Origin: Streptomyces spiroverticillatus
GTDB lineage: Bacteria; Actinomycetota; Actinomycetes; Streptomycetales; Streptomycetaceae
NCBI GenBank assembly: GCA_014650415.1
Contig: BMUX01000023.1
Coordinates: forward strand, 1 to 64,000
DNA length: 64,000 bases
Direction of reading: 5' to 3'
Part shown: positions 26,697-34,445 of the stretch, piece after piece
Layout: the number at the start of each line of letters is the position of its first letter
Position numbering within the stretch: position 1 is the first letter of the stretch
The notes under the pieces: model-generated
Databases searched by the model: none
What the model saw: the letters and a program-made list of their open reading frames with translations, nothing else
Told to the model about the DNA's origin: nothing
Made by a program: the position numbers and the translations under genes

Positions 26697-27463
26697 ACGA
26701 CGCAATCCGGCACAGCTACCTCGACCATCCGGGACCGGTGATCCCCTTCGCGCACCGCGGCGGTGCCGCCGACGGCCTGGAGAACACCACGACGGCCTTC
26801 CGCCGGGCCGCCAACGAGGGGTACCGGTACTTCGAGACGGACGTCCACGCGACCGCCGACGGCAAGCTGGTCGCCTTCCACGACCCGACCCTGGACCGCG
26901 TCACCGACGCCCGGGGCAGGATCGCGGAGCTGCCGTGGAGCCAGGTGCGCGAGGCGCGGGTGGGGGGCACCGAGCCGCTGCCCCTGTTCGAGGAGCTGCT
27001 GGAGGAGTTCCCGGACGCCCGCTGGAACGTCGACGTCAAGGCCGAGCCCGCCCTGCTGCCTCTTCTCAACCTGATGCGCCGCACCCGTGCCTGGGACCGG
27101 ATCTGCGTCAGCTCCTTCAGCGAGGAACGGGTCGCCCGGGCGCAGCGGCTCATGGGCCCGGTCCTGGCGACGTCGTACGGCGTGCGGGGCGTCCTCGCGC
27201 TGCGGCTGCGCTCGCTGGGTGTCCCCGTGCCGCTGCGGCGCGGCGCGGTGTGCGCACAGGTGCCGGAGACGCAGAACGGGCTGCGGGTGGTCGACCGGCG
27301 CTTCGTGACGACCGCGCACGCCCTGGGCCTCCAGGTGCACGTCTGGACCGTCAACGATCCCGCCCGGATGGAAGCCCTTGTGGATCTCGGCGTGGATGGC
27401 ATCATGACGGACCGGATCGCTGCGCTGCGGTCGGTGCTGACCGAGCGGGGGGCCTGGGCCTGA
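26693..27463 (+). CDS. Glycerophosphodiester phosphodiesterase
   Basis: 256-residue GDPD-family enzyme that hydrolyses glycerophosphodiesters to glycerol 3-phosphate and an alcohol. Catalytic residues are visible: FAHRGG (residues 19-24), YFETDVH (about 46-52) and FHDPTLDR (about 61-68), plus the later NVDVKAE metal-site strand (about 108-114) and VHVWTVND (about 218-225). No signal peptide is evident, so it is probably cytoplasmic. The GTG start overlaps the yczE-like stop as GTGA. The glycerol 3-phosphate product links it loosely to the glp pair earlier in the window. Confidence 0.9.
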   Translation: MNDAIRHSYLDHPGPVIPFAHRGGAADGLENTTTAFRRAANEGYRYFETDVHATADGKLVAFHDPTLDRVTDARGRIAELPWSQVREARVGGTEPLPLFEELLEEFPDARWNVDVKAEPALLPLLNLMRRTRAWDRICVSSFSEERVARAQRLMGPVLATSYGVRGVLALRLRSLGVPVPLRRGAVCAQVPETQNGLRVVDRRFVTTAHALGLQVHVWTVNDPARMEALVDLGVDGIMTDRIAALRSVLTERGAWA

Positions 27464-27521
27464 CCCGCCCCCTTCCGCCCGCCCGCGCGTCGGCACGGGG
27501 CTGGAGCGGGGAAAACGGGGC

Positions 27522-28880
27522 ATGGGCGTGGGAACGGAACCAACGGATCGGCCCGCCGGTCCGGACGCGGAACGCAAGCGCGAACAACGGGGCTGGTACT
27601 TCTACGACTTCGCCGTCTCCGTCTACTCGACCAGTGTCGTCTCCGTCTTCCTCGGCCCGTACCTGACGACGGTCGCCAAGGCCGCCGCCGACGCCGAGGG
27701 CTTCGTCCATCCGCTGGGCATACCGGTGCGCGCGGGCTCCCTGTTCGCGTACGCGGTGTCGGCGTCGGTCATCCTGGCGGTCGTGGTGATGCCCTTCGTG
27801 GGCGCGTTCGCCGACCGTACGGGCCGCAAGAAGCCGCTGCTGGCCGTCTCCGCGTACATCGGGGCCGGCGCGACGGCGGGCATGTTCTTCCTGGAGGGCG
27901 ACCGCTACGCGCTGGGCGCGGTGCTGCTGATCGTCGCGAACGCCGCGCTGTCGGTCTCGATGTCGCTCTACAACGCCTATCTGCCGCAGATCGCCGAGCC
28001 GCACGAGCGGGACCGGGTCTCCTCGCGCGGATGGGCCTTCGGGTACACCTCCGGCGCACTGGTGCTCGTACTGAATCTGGTGCTGTACACCGGTCACGAC
28101 AGTTTCGGTGTGGACGAGGCGACGGCGGTACGGATCTGTCTCGCCTCCGCGGGTGTCTGGTGGGGTGCGTTCGCACTCGTGCCGCTGCGGCGGCTGCGGG
28201 ACCGCAAGGTGGCCACCGACGGCACCCGGCTCAGCATGGGGCAGGGCTGGCGCCAGTTGCTCGCCACGCTCAAGGACATGCGCCGCCATCCGCTGACGCT
28301 GTCGTTCCTGCTGGCCTATCTGATCTACAACGACGGCGTGCAGACGGTGATCTCCCAGGCGTCGGTCTACGGCTCCGAGGAGCTGAAGCTCACCCAGACG
28401 ACGCTGATCACCTCCATCATGCTGGTGCAGATCCTGGCGGTCTTCGGCGCGCTGGGGATGGGGCGTCTGGCCCAGACGTACGGAGCCAAGCGGACCATTC
28501 TCGGTTCACTCGTCGCGTGGACGGCGACGATCGGCGTGGGCTATTTCCTGCCGGCCGGGGAGCCCGTCTGGTTCTTCGTCCTGGCGAGCGCCATCGGGCT
28601 GGTGCTGGGCGGCAGCCAGGCCCTGTCGCGGTCGCTGTTCTCGCACCTGGTGCCGCGCGGCAAGGAGGCCGAGTACTTCGCCGCGTACGAGATGAGCGAC
28701 CGGGGCATGAGCTGGCTGGGGCCCCTGGTGTTCGGGCTCGCCTTCCAGCTCACGGGCAGCTACCGGGACGCGATCGTGTCCCTGGTGGTGTTCTTCGCGG
28801 TGGGATTTGTTCTGCTCGCGCGGGTACCCGTGAGACAGGCCGTCGCGGCGGCGGGGAACCCGGTTCCGGAAAGAATTTAG
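27522..28880 (+). CDS. UMF1/Atg22-type MFS transporter
   Basis: 452-residue MFS protein of the UMF1 (Atg22-like) family, often annotated as permease. It starts with a charged N-terminus then GWYFYDFAVSVYSTSVVSVFLGPYL (in part), the typical YDFA..AF/YS motif of this family. The GAFADRTGRKKP loop is at about residues 94-105, and NAYLPQIA and SQALSRSLFSHLVPRGKEAEYF mark the central and C-terminal conserved loops. Twelve helices are predicted. Substrate unknown; fungal Atg22 exports vacuolar amino acids. ATG 27522 lies 58 bp after the GDPD stop in the same direction. Confidence 0.87.
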   Translation: MGVGTEPTDRPAGPDAERKREQRGWYFYDFAVSVYSTSVVSVFLGPYLTTVAKAAADAEGFVHPLGIPVRAGSLFAYAVSASVILAVVVMPFVGAFADRTGRKKPLLAVSAYIGAGATAGMFFLEGDRYALGAVLLIVANAALSVSMSLYNAYLPQIAEPHERDRVSSRGWAFGYTSGALVLVLNLVLYTGHDSFGVDEATAVRICLASAGVWWGAFALVPLRRLRDRKVATDGTRLSMGQGWRQLLATLKDMRRHPLTLSFLLAYLIYNDGVQTVISQASVYGSEELKLTQTTLITSIMLVQILAVFGALGMGRLAQTYGAKRTILGSLVAWTATIGVGYFLPAGEPVWFFVLASAIGLVLGGSQALSRSLFSHLVPRGKEAEYFAAYEMSDRGMSWLGPLVFGLAFQLTGSYRDAIVSLVVFFAVGFVLLARVPVRQAVAAAGNPVPERI

Positions 28881-28936
28881 ACCTTGAAGTAAAAGGCCGG
28901 TAGTGTACGCCTTTGGCCTGCCAGGCGGACCGTTAC

Positions 28937-28984
28937 TGCGAACCTTCGCAGGAAAAAGACTGGGTGACATCTGCTGTCAGATGT
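28937..28984. promoter_or_regulatory. Two inverted repeats upstream of rbpA
   Basis: TGCGAA-CC-TTCGCA (28937-28950) and ACATCTG-CTGT-CAGATGT (28967-28984) are consecutive perfect palindromes between the UMF1 gene and the rbpA promoter. The first may belong to a terminator of the transporter gene; the second could be a regulator site. Neither matches a site I can name. Confidence 0.4.
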
Positions 28985-29049
28985 GACAAAGCGGTCACTG
29001 GTGGGTACAACAAGGGGCGGCACGACGGGCGACGCACTGACCCGCAACG

Positions 29050-29075
29050 GGAATCTTTACCGCCGACCGGACGTT
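29050..29075 (+). promoter_or_regulatory. Sigma-R type promoter of rbpA
   Basis: GGAAT (29050-29054) and GTT (29073-29075) are separated by exactly 18 bp, the consensus of the Streptomyces thiol-stress factor sigma-R. rbpA is a known sigma-R target in S. coelicolor, so site and gene agree. Transcription would start about 60 nt upstream of the ATG at 29141. Confidence 0.8.
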
Positions 29076-29140
29076 GACCGGATGACGACGACAGCGACAA
29101 ATACCTGTCCTGTGGGCGACAAGCCCGGGAGGCACGATTC

Positions 29141-29515
29141 ATGAGTGAGCGAGCTCTCCGCGGTACGCGGCTCGTGGTGACCAGCTACGAGACGGACCGC
29201 GGCATCGATCTGGCCCCGCGCCAGGCGGTGGAGTACGCATGTGAGAAGGGTCATCGCTTTGAGATGCCCTTCTCCGTGGAAGCGGAAATTCCGCCGGAGT
29301 GGGAGTGCAAGGTCTGCGGGACCCAGGCACTCCTGGTGGACGGCGATGGGCCGGAGGAGAAGAAGGGCAAGCCCGCGCGCACGCACTGGGACATGCTCAT
29401 GGAGCGACGCACCCGCGAGGAACTCGAAGAGGTCCTGGCCGAAAGGCTCGCGGTACTGCGTTCCGGCGCCATGAACATCGCGGTGCATCCGCGGGACAGC
29501 CGCAAGTCCGCCTGA
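29141..29515 (+). CDS. rbpA: RNA polymerase-binding protein RbpA
   Basis: 124-residue RbpA, an actinobacterial RNA polymerase-binding protein that stabilises the principal sigma factor complex and promoter opening. Visible parts: an N-terminal tail with GTRLVVTSYETDRG, the beta-barrel core with two cysteine-type metal-binding positions (YACEKGHRFEMPF and WECKVCGTQALL), the basic linker, and the C-terminal sigma-interaction helices (THWDMLMERRTREELEEVLAERL, in part). Length is typical (about 120). It is driven by a sigma-R promoter at 29050-29075 and followed by a very strong terminator. Confidence 0.95.
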   Translation: MSERALRGTRLVVTSYETDRGIDLAPRQAVEYACEKGHRFEMPFSVEAEIPPEWECKVCGTQALLVDGDGPEEKKGKPARTHWDMLMERRTREELEEVLAERLAVLRSGAMNIAVHPRDSRKSA

Positions 29516-29558
29516 CGTCCGGCAACGGGCGAAGGGCACGGGAGAAGTACCCCGCAAG

Positions 29559-29608
29559 AGCCGAGGGGCTCCGGCGCACACTGTGTGCGCCGGAGCCCCT
29601 CGGCTTTT
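29559..29608. terminator. Strong intrinsic terminator after rbpA
   Basis: A perfect 22-bp stem, left arm 29559-29580 (starts AGCCGAGGGGCTCC) and right arm 29584-29605, with a 3-nt loop, followed by TTT on the plus strand. This is a textbook rho-independent terminator for rbpA. On the minus strand it may also stop transcripts from fxsA. Confidence 0.9.
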
Positions 29609-29610
29609 GT

Positions 29611-29672
29611 CGTCCGTACGGGAGGTCCTGATCCTCGTACGGAGCCGGACCTCCCGTACGGACGAGGATCAG
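29611..29672. terminator. Interlocking inverted repeats before the fxsA stop
   Basis: Two overlapping stems compete. The arm 29611-29628 (CGTCCGTACGGGAGGTCC) pairs with 29647-29664 over 18 perfect bp. TGATCCTCGT (29629-29638) pairs with ACGAGGATCA (29663-29672) over 10 bp. The second right arm includes the fxsA stop codon. Only one stem can form fully at a time. It probably terminates minus-strand fxsA transcription. Confidence 0.65.
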
Positions 29673-30280
29673 GGCGTCAGCGGCGTGCGCGGCCCGTCCT
29701 CGCGACGCGGCGGGTAGGGCTGCGTCGCATCGTCGCGGACGACCTCGCCCTGGACGACCTTGCCGTCGGGGCGGTGCATCCGGGCCTGCTGGAACATGTC
29801 GCCCAAGCTGCCGGGCTGCTGCACGGCGTCCATGCGCTTCTGGAGGGACTTCTCCGCGTACCGGCCCAGCGCCTTGCGCACCGGCGGCACCAGGACCAGC
29901 AGGCCCAGCACGTCGGAGATCAGGCCGGGGAGGATCAGGAGCAGCCCGCCCAGCATGACGAAGCCGTTGCCGGAGCCCTTCTTGCCCTGCTCGTCGGCGG
30001 CCGGGTCGTAGGCGCCGCCGGACTGCTGCTGGCGCTGGATCGTCTCGCTGAGGTTCTTGAAGGCGCGGCGGCCGGCCCGCTTGATCACGGCACCGCCGAG
30101 CACGACCGCCCCGACCAGCAGCAGGAAGACGGTGAGCCCGCCCGCCCAGCCGGCCACGAGGGTCAGCAGCCAGATCTCCAGCACCAGCCAGGCGGCGATG
30201 CCGAGAGGCACGAAGGTGCGGGCGCGCGAGCGCTTGCGAGGGGTCGGAGTCATGGTCGGGGGCGGAGTGCCGGTGGTCAT
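29669..30280 (-). CDS. fxsA: FxsA-family membrane protein
   Basis: 203-residue FxsA-family inner-membrane protein. TM helices lie at about residues 24-42 and 46-64, and a third pair around 106-128 in the conserved NGFVMLGGLLLILPGLISDVLGLLVLVPPVR (given in part), the FxsA signature. The E. coli homologue suppresses F exclusion of phage T7; the physiological role is unknown. The C-terminus is hydrophilic. The ATG at 30280 has GGAGG only 1-2 nt away, so the ATG at 30253 is a possible alternative start. It converges on rbpA. Confidence 0.87.
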   Translation of the reverse strand: MTTGTPPPTMTPTPRKRSRARTFVPLGIAAWLVLEIWLLTLVAGWAGGLTVFLLLVGAVVLGGAVIKRAGRRAFKNLSETIQRQQQSGGAYDPAADEQGKKGSGNGFVMLGGLLLILPGLISDVLGLLVLVPPVRKALGRYAEKSLQKRMDAVQQPGSLGDMFQQARMHRPDGKVVQGEVVRDDATQPYPPRREDGPRTPLTP

Positions 30281-30362
30281 GCCTCCAGTGTGCCTGGCAG
30301 GCCGCCTGAACGGCGTAAAGAGCGCGTGAGTGCCCCGGGCCGCCGGGCCGGGTGACAGGCCC

Positions 30363-31130
30363 TTACAGGGGCTTGCGGCCGAGCAGCTTGTTGGCGCGCG
30401 TGCCGACGCCCCAGGCGGTGACCCGCCACAGTGCCTCGATGAGGATGTCGTTGCTCATCTTCGACTCGCCGATCTCCCGCTCCACGAACGTGATCGGCAC
30501 CTCGACCACGTGGAAGCCGGACTCGACGGCGCGGCGCGCCAGGTCGACCTGGAAGCAGTAGCCCTGCGAGGCGACCTCGTCGAGGCCGAGGCCTTCGAGG
30601 GTCTCGGCGCGGAACGCACGGAAGCCTCCGGTGACGTCCCGGATCGGTACGCCCAGCAGCATCCGGGAGTAGAGGCTGCCGCCCCGGGAGATGAACTCGC
30701 GGGACTTGGGCCAGTTCACGATCCGCCCGCCGGGCACCCAGCGCGAGCCGAGCACCAGGTCGGCACCCTTGAGCGCGGTGAGCAGGCGGGGCAGTTCCTC
30801 GGGCTGGTGGGAGCCGTCGGCGTCCATCTCGACCAGGACGCCGTAGCCGTTGTCGATGCCCCAGCGGAAGCCGGCCATGTAGGCGGCGCCGAGGCCCTCC
30901 TTGCCCTTGCGGTGCAGGACGTGGACGTGGTCGTCGGCGGCGGCGAGCTCGTCGGCGAGCTTTCCGGTGCCGTCGGGGCTGTTGTCGTCGGCGACCAGGA
31001 CGTGCGCCTCGGGAACCGCTTCCCGGACCCGCGCGACGATCGGCTTGATGTTCTCGGCCTCGTTGTAGGTCGGGATGATCACCAAAGCACTGCCGAGCGG
31101 GCCGTAACGCTTCTGACCGCCGTCGTTCAC
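30363..31130 (-). CDS. ppm: Polyprenol-phosphate mannosyltransferase (Ppm/DPM1-like GT2)
   Basis: 255-residue family 2 glycosyltransferase expected to transfer mannose from GDP-mannose to polyprenol phosphate, feeding protein O-mannosylation. It shows the GT-A nucleotide-binding start ALVIIPTYNEAENI (about residues 15-28), DDNSPDGTG (about 49-57) and the DXD-type MDADGSHQPEE (about 100-110). There are no C-terminal TM helices, so it is the soluble catalytic form, without a fused Lnt domain. GTG 31130 has an AAGGGGAAG site; upstream frame sequence is low-complexity. In S. coelicolor the equivalent gene (SCO1423, from memory) is needed for phage phiC31 receptor glycosylation. Confidence 0.88.
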   Translation of the reverse strand: MNDGGQKRYGPLGSALVIIPTYNEAENIKPIVARVREAVPEAHVLVADDNSPDGTGKLADELAAADDHVHVLHRKGKEGLGAAYMAGFRWGIDNGYGVLVEMDADGSHQPEELPRLLTALKGADLVLGSRWVPGGRIVNWPKSREFISRGGSLYSRMLLGVPIRDVTGGFRAFRAETLEGLGLDEVASQGYCFQVDLARRAVESGFHVVEVPITFVEREIGESKMSNDILIEALWRVTAWGVGTRANKLLGRKPL

Positions 31131-31625
31131 TGCTTCCCCTTTAATGTCCGTACTCGGAAGGACCCACCATAGCGAGCGGGTACGGGGAAGAGGCCGAGGG
31201 TCCGGCCGGTGGGAGCCGGGCGGATTCTGCGGATGGGGGCCCGGCGTCCTTCGGGCCGACCAGGTGGCCGCCGGCTGCGGACATCCTCGCCGTTGTCTAC
31301 TGAACGCCGGGGCCCTACCCGGGTCGCACCGTCGACCGGAAAAAACCTTCCCTCGCCCCCGAGGCGCGGGCGCTGAACCTGGTTCCCGGGCGGGGCGCCG
31401 GTGCGGCGACCCGTCCATGACCCAGCGGCGTTCGACGACTGCGTGGAGGTTTTCCGGCCGGACGTTTCGTGGTGGACCCGGCCGAACCTACCCGCCGGTG
31501 GCCGCTCCCTGTCAACACCTGTGCGACCTGCGGCGATTCTTCAAATCCGCTGGTCAGTGGCGACGGGGCGAAGAACCCCCGGGCGGCCCCGGCCGCACCG
31601 ATCGGCGGTACGCGCCCGTCTCACG
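31131..31625. other. Intergenic region upstream of ppm
   Basis: 495 bp with no supported gene. Long frames on both strands are Arg/Pro/Gly-rich and inconsistent with each other. It must contain the ppm promoter and the end of the amidohydrolase transcript. A weak -10-like TATGGT on the minus strand near 31170 is the only promoter candidate I noticed. Confidence 0.4.
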
Positions 31626-33287
31626 TCATGCGTTCGGCCGTACGTACACGGTCTCGCCGGAAACGACCGTGCGCAGGCAGACCGGCAGCGGGACGCCGGG
31701 TGCCAGGTCGGGCAGGCCGGGCGTGCCGGAGCGGGGATCGGTGGACCAGCGGGCGACCCGGTCGTCGGGGGCCTGCACGACCAGGTCACCGGTGCGCCAG
31801 ATCGCGTAGTCGGCGGGTGCGCCGGGGACCAGGACGCCCGCGTCGTCGCGGCCGACGGCCCGCCAGCCGCCGCGGGTGTGGGCGGTGAACCCGGCTCGGA
31901 CGGAGACCCGGTGGTCGAGCGTGCGGTGGAAGGCCGCGGCGCGGACGGTGCCCCAGGGGTCGAGCGGGGTGACCGGGCTGTCGGAGCCGAAGGCGAGCGG
32001 CACACCGGCCTTGAGCAGGGCTGCGTACGGGTTGAGGGTGCGGGCCCGCTCGACGCCCAGGCGCTGGGCGTACATGCCCTCGTCGCCGCCCCAGAGCGCG
32101 TCGAAGACGGGCTGGACGGAGGCGGTGAGGCCGAGCTCCGCGAAGGCGGCGATGGTCTCGGGGGTCATCATCTCGGCGTGCTCGACCCGGTGGCGGGCGG
32201 CCCGCACCCGGGCGAGGCCGACCTTCTCGGCGGCGGCGCGCACCCCGTCGACGACGGCGCTGATCGCGGCGTCCCCGATGGCGTGGAACCCCGCCTGGAG
32301 GCCCTGCTCGGTGCAGGCGGCGACATGGGCGGCGACGGCCGCGGCGTCGAGGTGGGCGGTGCCGGTGTGCGGGGCGTCGGCGTAGGGCTGGTGCAGGCAG
32401 GCGGTGTGGGAGCCGAGGGAGCCGTCGACGAAGAGGTCCCCGGCGGCGCCGATGGCGCCCAGCTCCCGGATCCGCTGGGCGTCCTTCGCGTTCCCGACCT
32501 GTTCGGCCCAGTAGCCGAAGACGCGCGGGCCCGGGGTGTCGGCGGCGAGCCTCAGCAGGCCGACGAGGTCCTCCTCGTCGGAGATCTCGGGGCCGGCGCA
32601 CTCGTGGACGGTGCCGATGCCGAGCGAGGCGGCGTGCGCGAGGGCGGCGCGCTGGGCGTCGACGCGCTGGGCGGGGCTGATCGCGCCGTGGGCGGCGGCC
32701 CGTACCGCGTGGTGGGCGGCGGCGGTGAGCGGCTCGTCGGGGTGGTAGCCGGTCAGGCCGGTGATGCCGGGCACGAGGTCGAGCAGGGCGGTGGAGACGA
32801 CGGCCGAGTGGACGTCGATGCGGGGCAGGTAGAGGGGGCGTCCGCCGGCTGCGGCGTCGAGTTCGGCGCGCGAGGGGTGGCGCTGCTCGGGCCACCGGGA
32901 GGCGTCCCAGCCGCCGCCGAGGAGGACCTCGCCGGCCGGGCGTCCGGCGGCGTGGGAGCGTACGAGAGCCAGCGCCTCGTCGAGGGTGCGGGCGGCGGAC
33001 AGGTCCAGGCCGGTGAGGGCCAGGCCCGTGGACGTCGTGTGCACGTGTGCGTCCGTGAACGCCGGGGTGACGAGCGCGCCTTCGAGGTCGAGCACCTCGT
33101 CGACGCCGGTCGCGAAGGCGTCGGCGGCCCCCTCGGAGCCCACCCAGGCGACGTGTCCGCGCTCGACGACCATGGCGGTGGCGAAGGGGTCGGCGGGGCT
33201 GTGGACCTCGCCTCCGCGCAGCAGCACGGTGCGGTCGGAGGGGGCGGCGGGGTCGGCCGGGGAAGAGGGGGCGGTGCGCTCGGTCAT
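31626..33287 (-). CDS. Amidohydrolase family 3 (YtcJ-like) metal-dependent hydrolase
   Basis: 553-residue amidohydrolase of the YtcJ/amidohydrolase_3 group. Metal ligands are visible in DAHVHTT (about residues 79-85), GFHAIGDAA (about 338-346), HRVEHAEM (about 368-375) and GSDSPVTPLDPW (about 439-450). The N-terminal beta-sandwich strand region begins VLLRGGEVHSP. The substrate is undetermined; family members act on amides, imides or cyclic amine derivatives. It lies 48 bp downstream of an Lrp-type regulator in the same direction, suggesting amino-acid-responsive control. Confidence 0.88.
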   Translation of the reverse strand: MTERTAPSSPADPAAPSDRTVLLRGGEVHSPADPFATAMVVERGHVAWVGSEGAADAFATGVDEVLDLEGALVTPAFTDAHVHTTSTGLALTGLDLSAARTLDEALALVRSHAAGRPAGEVLLGGGWDASRWPEQRHPSRAELDAAAGGRPLYLPRIDVHSAVVSTALLDLVPGITGLTGYHPDEPLTAAAHHAVRAAAHGAISPAQRVDAQRAALAHAASLGIGTVHECAGPEISDEEDLVGLLRLAADTPGPRVFGYWAEQVGNAKDAQRIRELGAIGAAGDLFVDGSLGSHTACLHQPYADAPHTGTAHLDAAAVAAHVAACTEQGLQAGFHAIGDAAISAVVDGVRAAAEKVGLARVRAARHRVEHAEMMTPETIAAFAELGLTASVQPVFDALWGGDEGMYAQRLGVERARTLNPYAALLKAGVPLAFGSDSPVTPLDPWGTVRAAAFHRTLDHRVSVRAGFTAHTRGGWRAVGRDDAGVLVPGAPADYAIWRTGDLVVQAPDDRVARWSTDPRSGTPGLPDLAPGVPLPVCLRTVVSGETVYVRPNA

Positions 33288-33335
33288 GGGGACCAGTCTC
33301 GCGCAGCGCCCGCGCCGCCCGTGACACGGGTGGGT

Positions 33336-33776
33336 TCAGATGCGCGGCGGGCGCGCCTCGTACGGGGTGGAGAGGACGACGGTGGTGCGGGTGGAGACGC
33401 CGGCCAGGGTGCGGATGCGGGTGAGCAGGTGCTCCAGCTCCAGCGGGGTGGCGACGCGCACCTTGAGGATGTAGTTCTCGTCGCCCGCGACGCTGTGGCA
33501 GGCCTCGATCTCGTCGACGCCCGCGAGCCGTTCGGCGATGTCGTCGGGGGCGCTGGGGTCGAAGGGCGCCACCGAGATGAACGCGGTGAGCGGCAGCCCG
33601 ACCGCCTCGGGGTCCACGACCGCGGCGTATCCGCGGATCACTCCGCGCTGCTCCAGCCTGCGGACGCGCTGATGCACCGCCGAGGTGGACAGGCCGGTGG
33701 CCTTGCCCAGGTCGGTGTAGCTCATCCGCCCGTCCTTGACGAGCAGGTCCACGATCTGACGATCCAACTCCTCCAT
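33336..33776 (-). CDS. Lrp/AsnC-family transcriptional regulator
   Basis: 146-residue Lrp/AsnC regulator. The N-terminal helix-turn-helix is MEELDRQIVDLLVKDGR followed by SYTDLGKATGLSTSAVHQRVRRLEQRGVI, and the C-terminal RAM (ACT-like) domain contains AGDENYILKVRV near residues 96-107. Such proteins bind amino acids and form octamers. ATG 33776 fits the family start exactly. It precedes the amidohydrolase gene and probably regulates it or itself. Confidence 0.92.
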   Translation of the reverse strand: MEELDRQIVDLLVKDGRMSYTDLGKATGLSTSAVHQRVRRLEQRGVIRGYAAVVDPEAVGLPLTAFISVAPFDPSAPDDIAERLAGVDEIEACHSVAGDENYILKVRVATPLELEHLLTRIRTLAGVSTRTTVVLSTPYEARPPRI

Positions 33777-34031
33777 GGACGGAGAACCTACAGGGCGCGG
33801 GGCCCTTGTGGCACCTGAGCGGCGTGCGTCTTGCCTGGTGGAACGACGGGGGCGCGCGAGGGGCTCGTAGGGGGCGCACACGCGGCACCTGCGACAGGCA
33901 TGTGACGAAGGCCACACCCCGCGCCCCGTGTCCTTCTTCTTTGTGGGGTTATCGCGCAGGCGCGCAGGGAAGTGCTTGGTGTGGTCGAGGCCCGCAGCGC
34001 CTTGTGGCCCACCTCTAGGGGGAGTGTCTCC

Positions 34032-34445
34032 ATGCAGAGCCTGAAGCGCACCGGACGTACCGAACCGGAACCCGCCGACGTCACGGCGTTGGCCCTCGAC
34101 GATTCCGAGGACTCCGGCTCCGACGCGTACGACACCTTCGAGATGTACCGGGTCCTGTGCCCCGACTGCGCGCAGCCCATCGCGCTGCTCGCCGACGAGG
34201 ACGTCCTGCCGGAGCACGCCAAGTGCCCCACCCCGTGGAACCCCTTCGGTCTGACCGCCTGCTCCGGTACGGGCCGTCCCGCCGCCGACGCGAAGCCGGC
34301 GGACGAGACCCTGGAGGTGCTGGAGCAGGACACCGCGCTGCTGCTCACCCTCCCCCAGGGCCTCGACTGGCGCACCCAGCCCTTCAGTCACGTGGGCGGC
34401 CCGGGGTCGCGCCCGCTGAAGGTGCCGCGCCAGCGCGCCGCCTAG
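34032..34445 (+). CDS. Hypothetical CxxC protein
   Basis: 137-residue protein of unknown function. An acidic N-terminus (TALALDDSEDSGSDAYD) is followed by a possible half zinc ribbon: CPDCAQPI (about residues 43-50) with further Cys at KCPTPW (about 65-70) and ACSGTG (about 77-82). The four Cys spaced this way could bind one metal. ATG 34032 has a GGGGGAG site. The gene ends with TAG directly abutting the stop of the convergent phosphotransferase gene (TAGCTA, 34443-34448). I do not recognise the family. Confidence 0.7.
   Translation: MQSLKRTGRTEPEPADVTALALDDSEDSGSDAYDTFEMYRVLCPDCAQPIALLADEDVLPEHAKCPTPWNPFGLTACSGTGRPAADAKPADETLEVLEQDTALLLTLPQGLDWRTQPFSHVGGPGSRPLKVPRQRAA

Noticed and set aside
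28937..28950. LexA/SOS box upstream of rbpA
   Set aside because: The palindrome TGCGAACCTTCGCA does not match the actinobacterial GAAC-N4-GTTC consensus.
29585..30355. 256-codon plus-strand frame across fxsA
   Set aside because: Antisense shadow of fxsA; no ribosome-binding site, and it contains the rbpA terminator.
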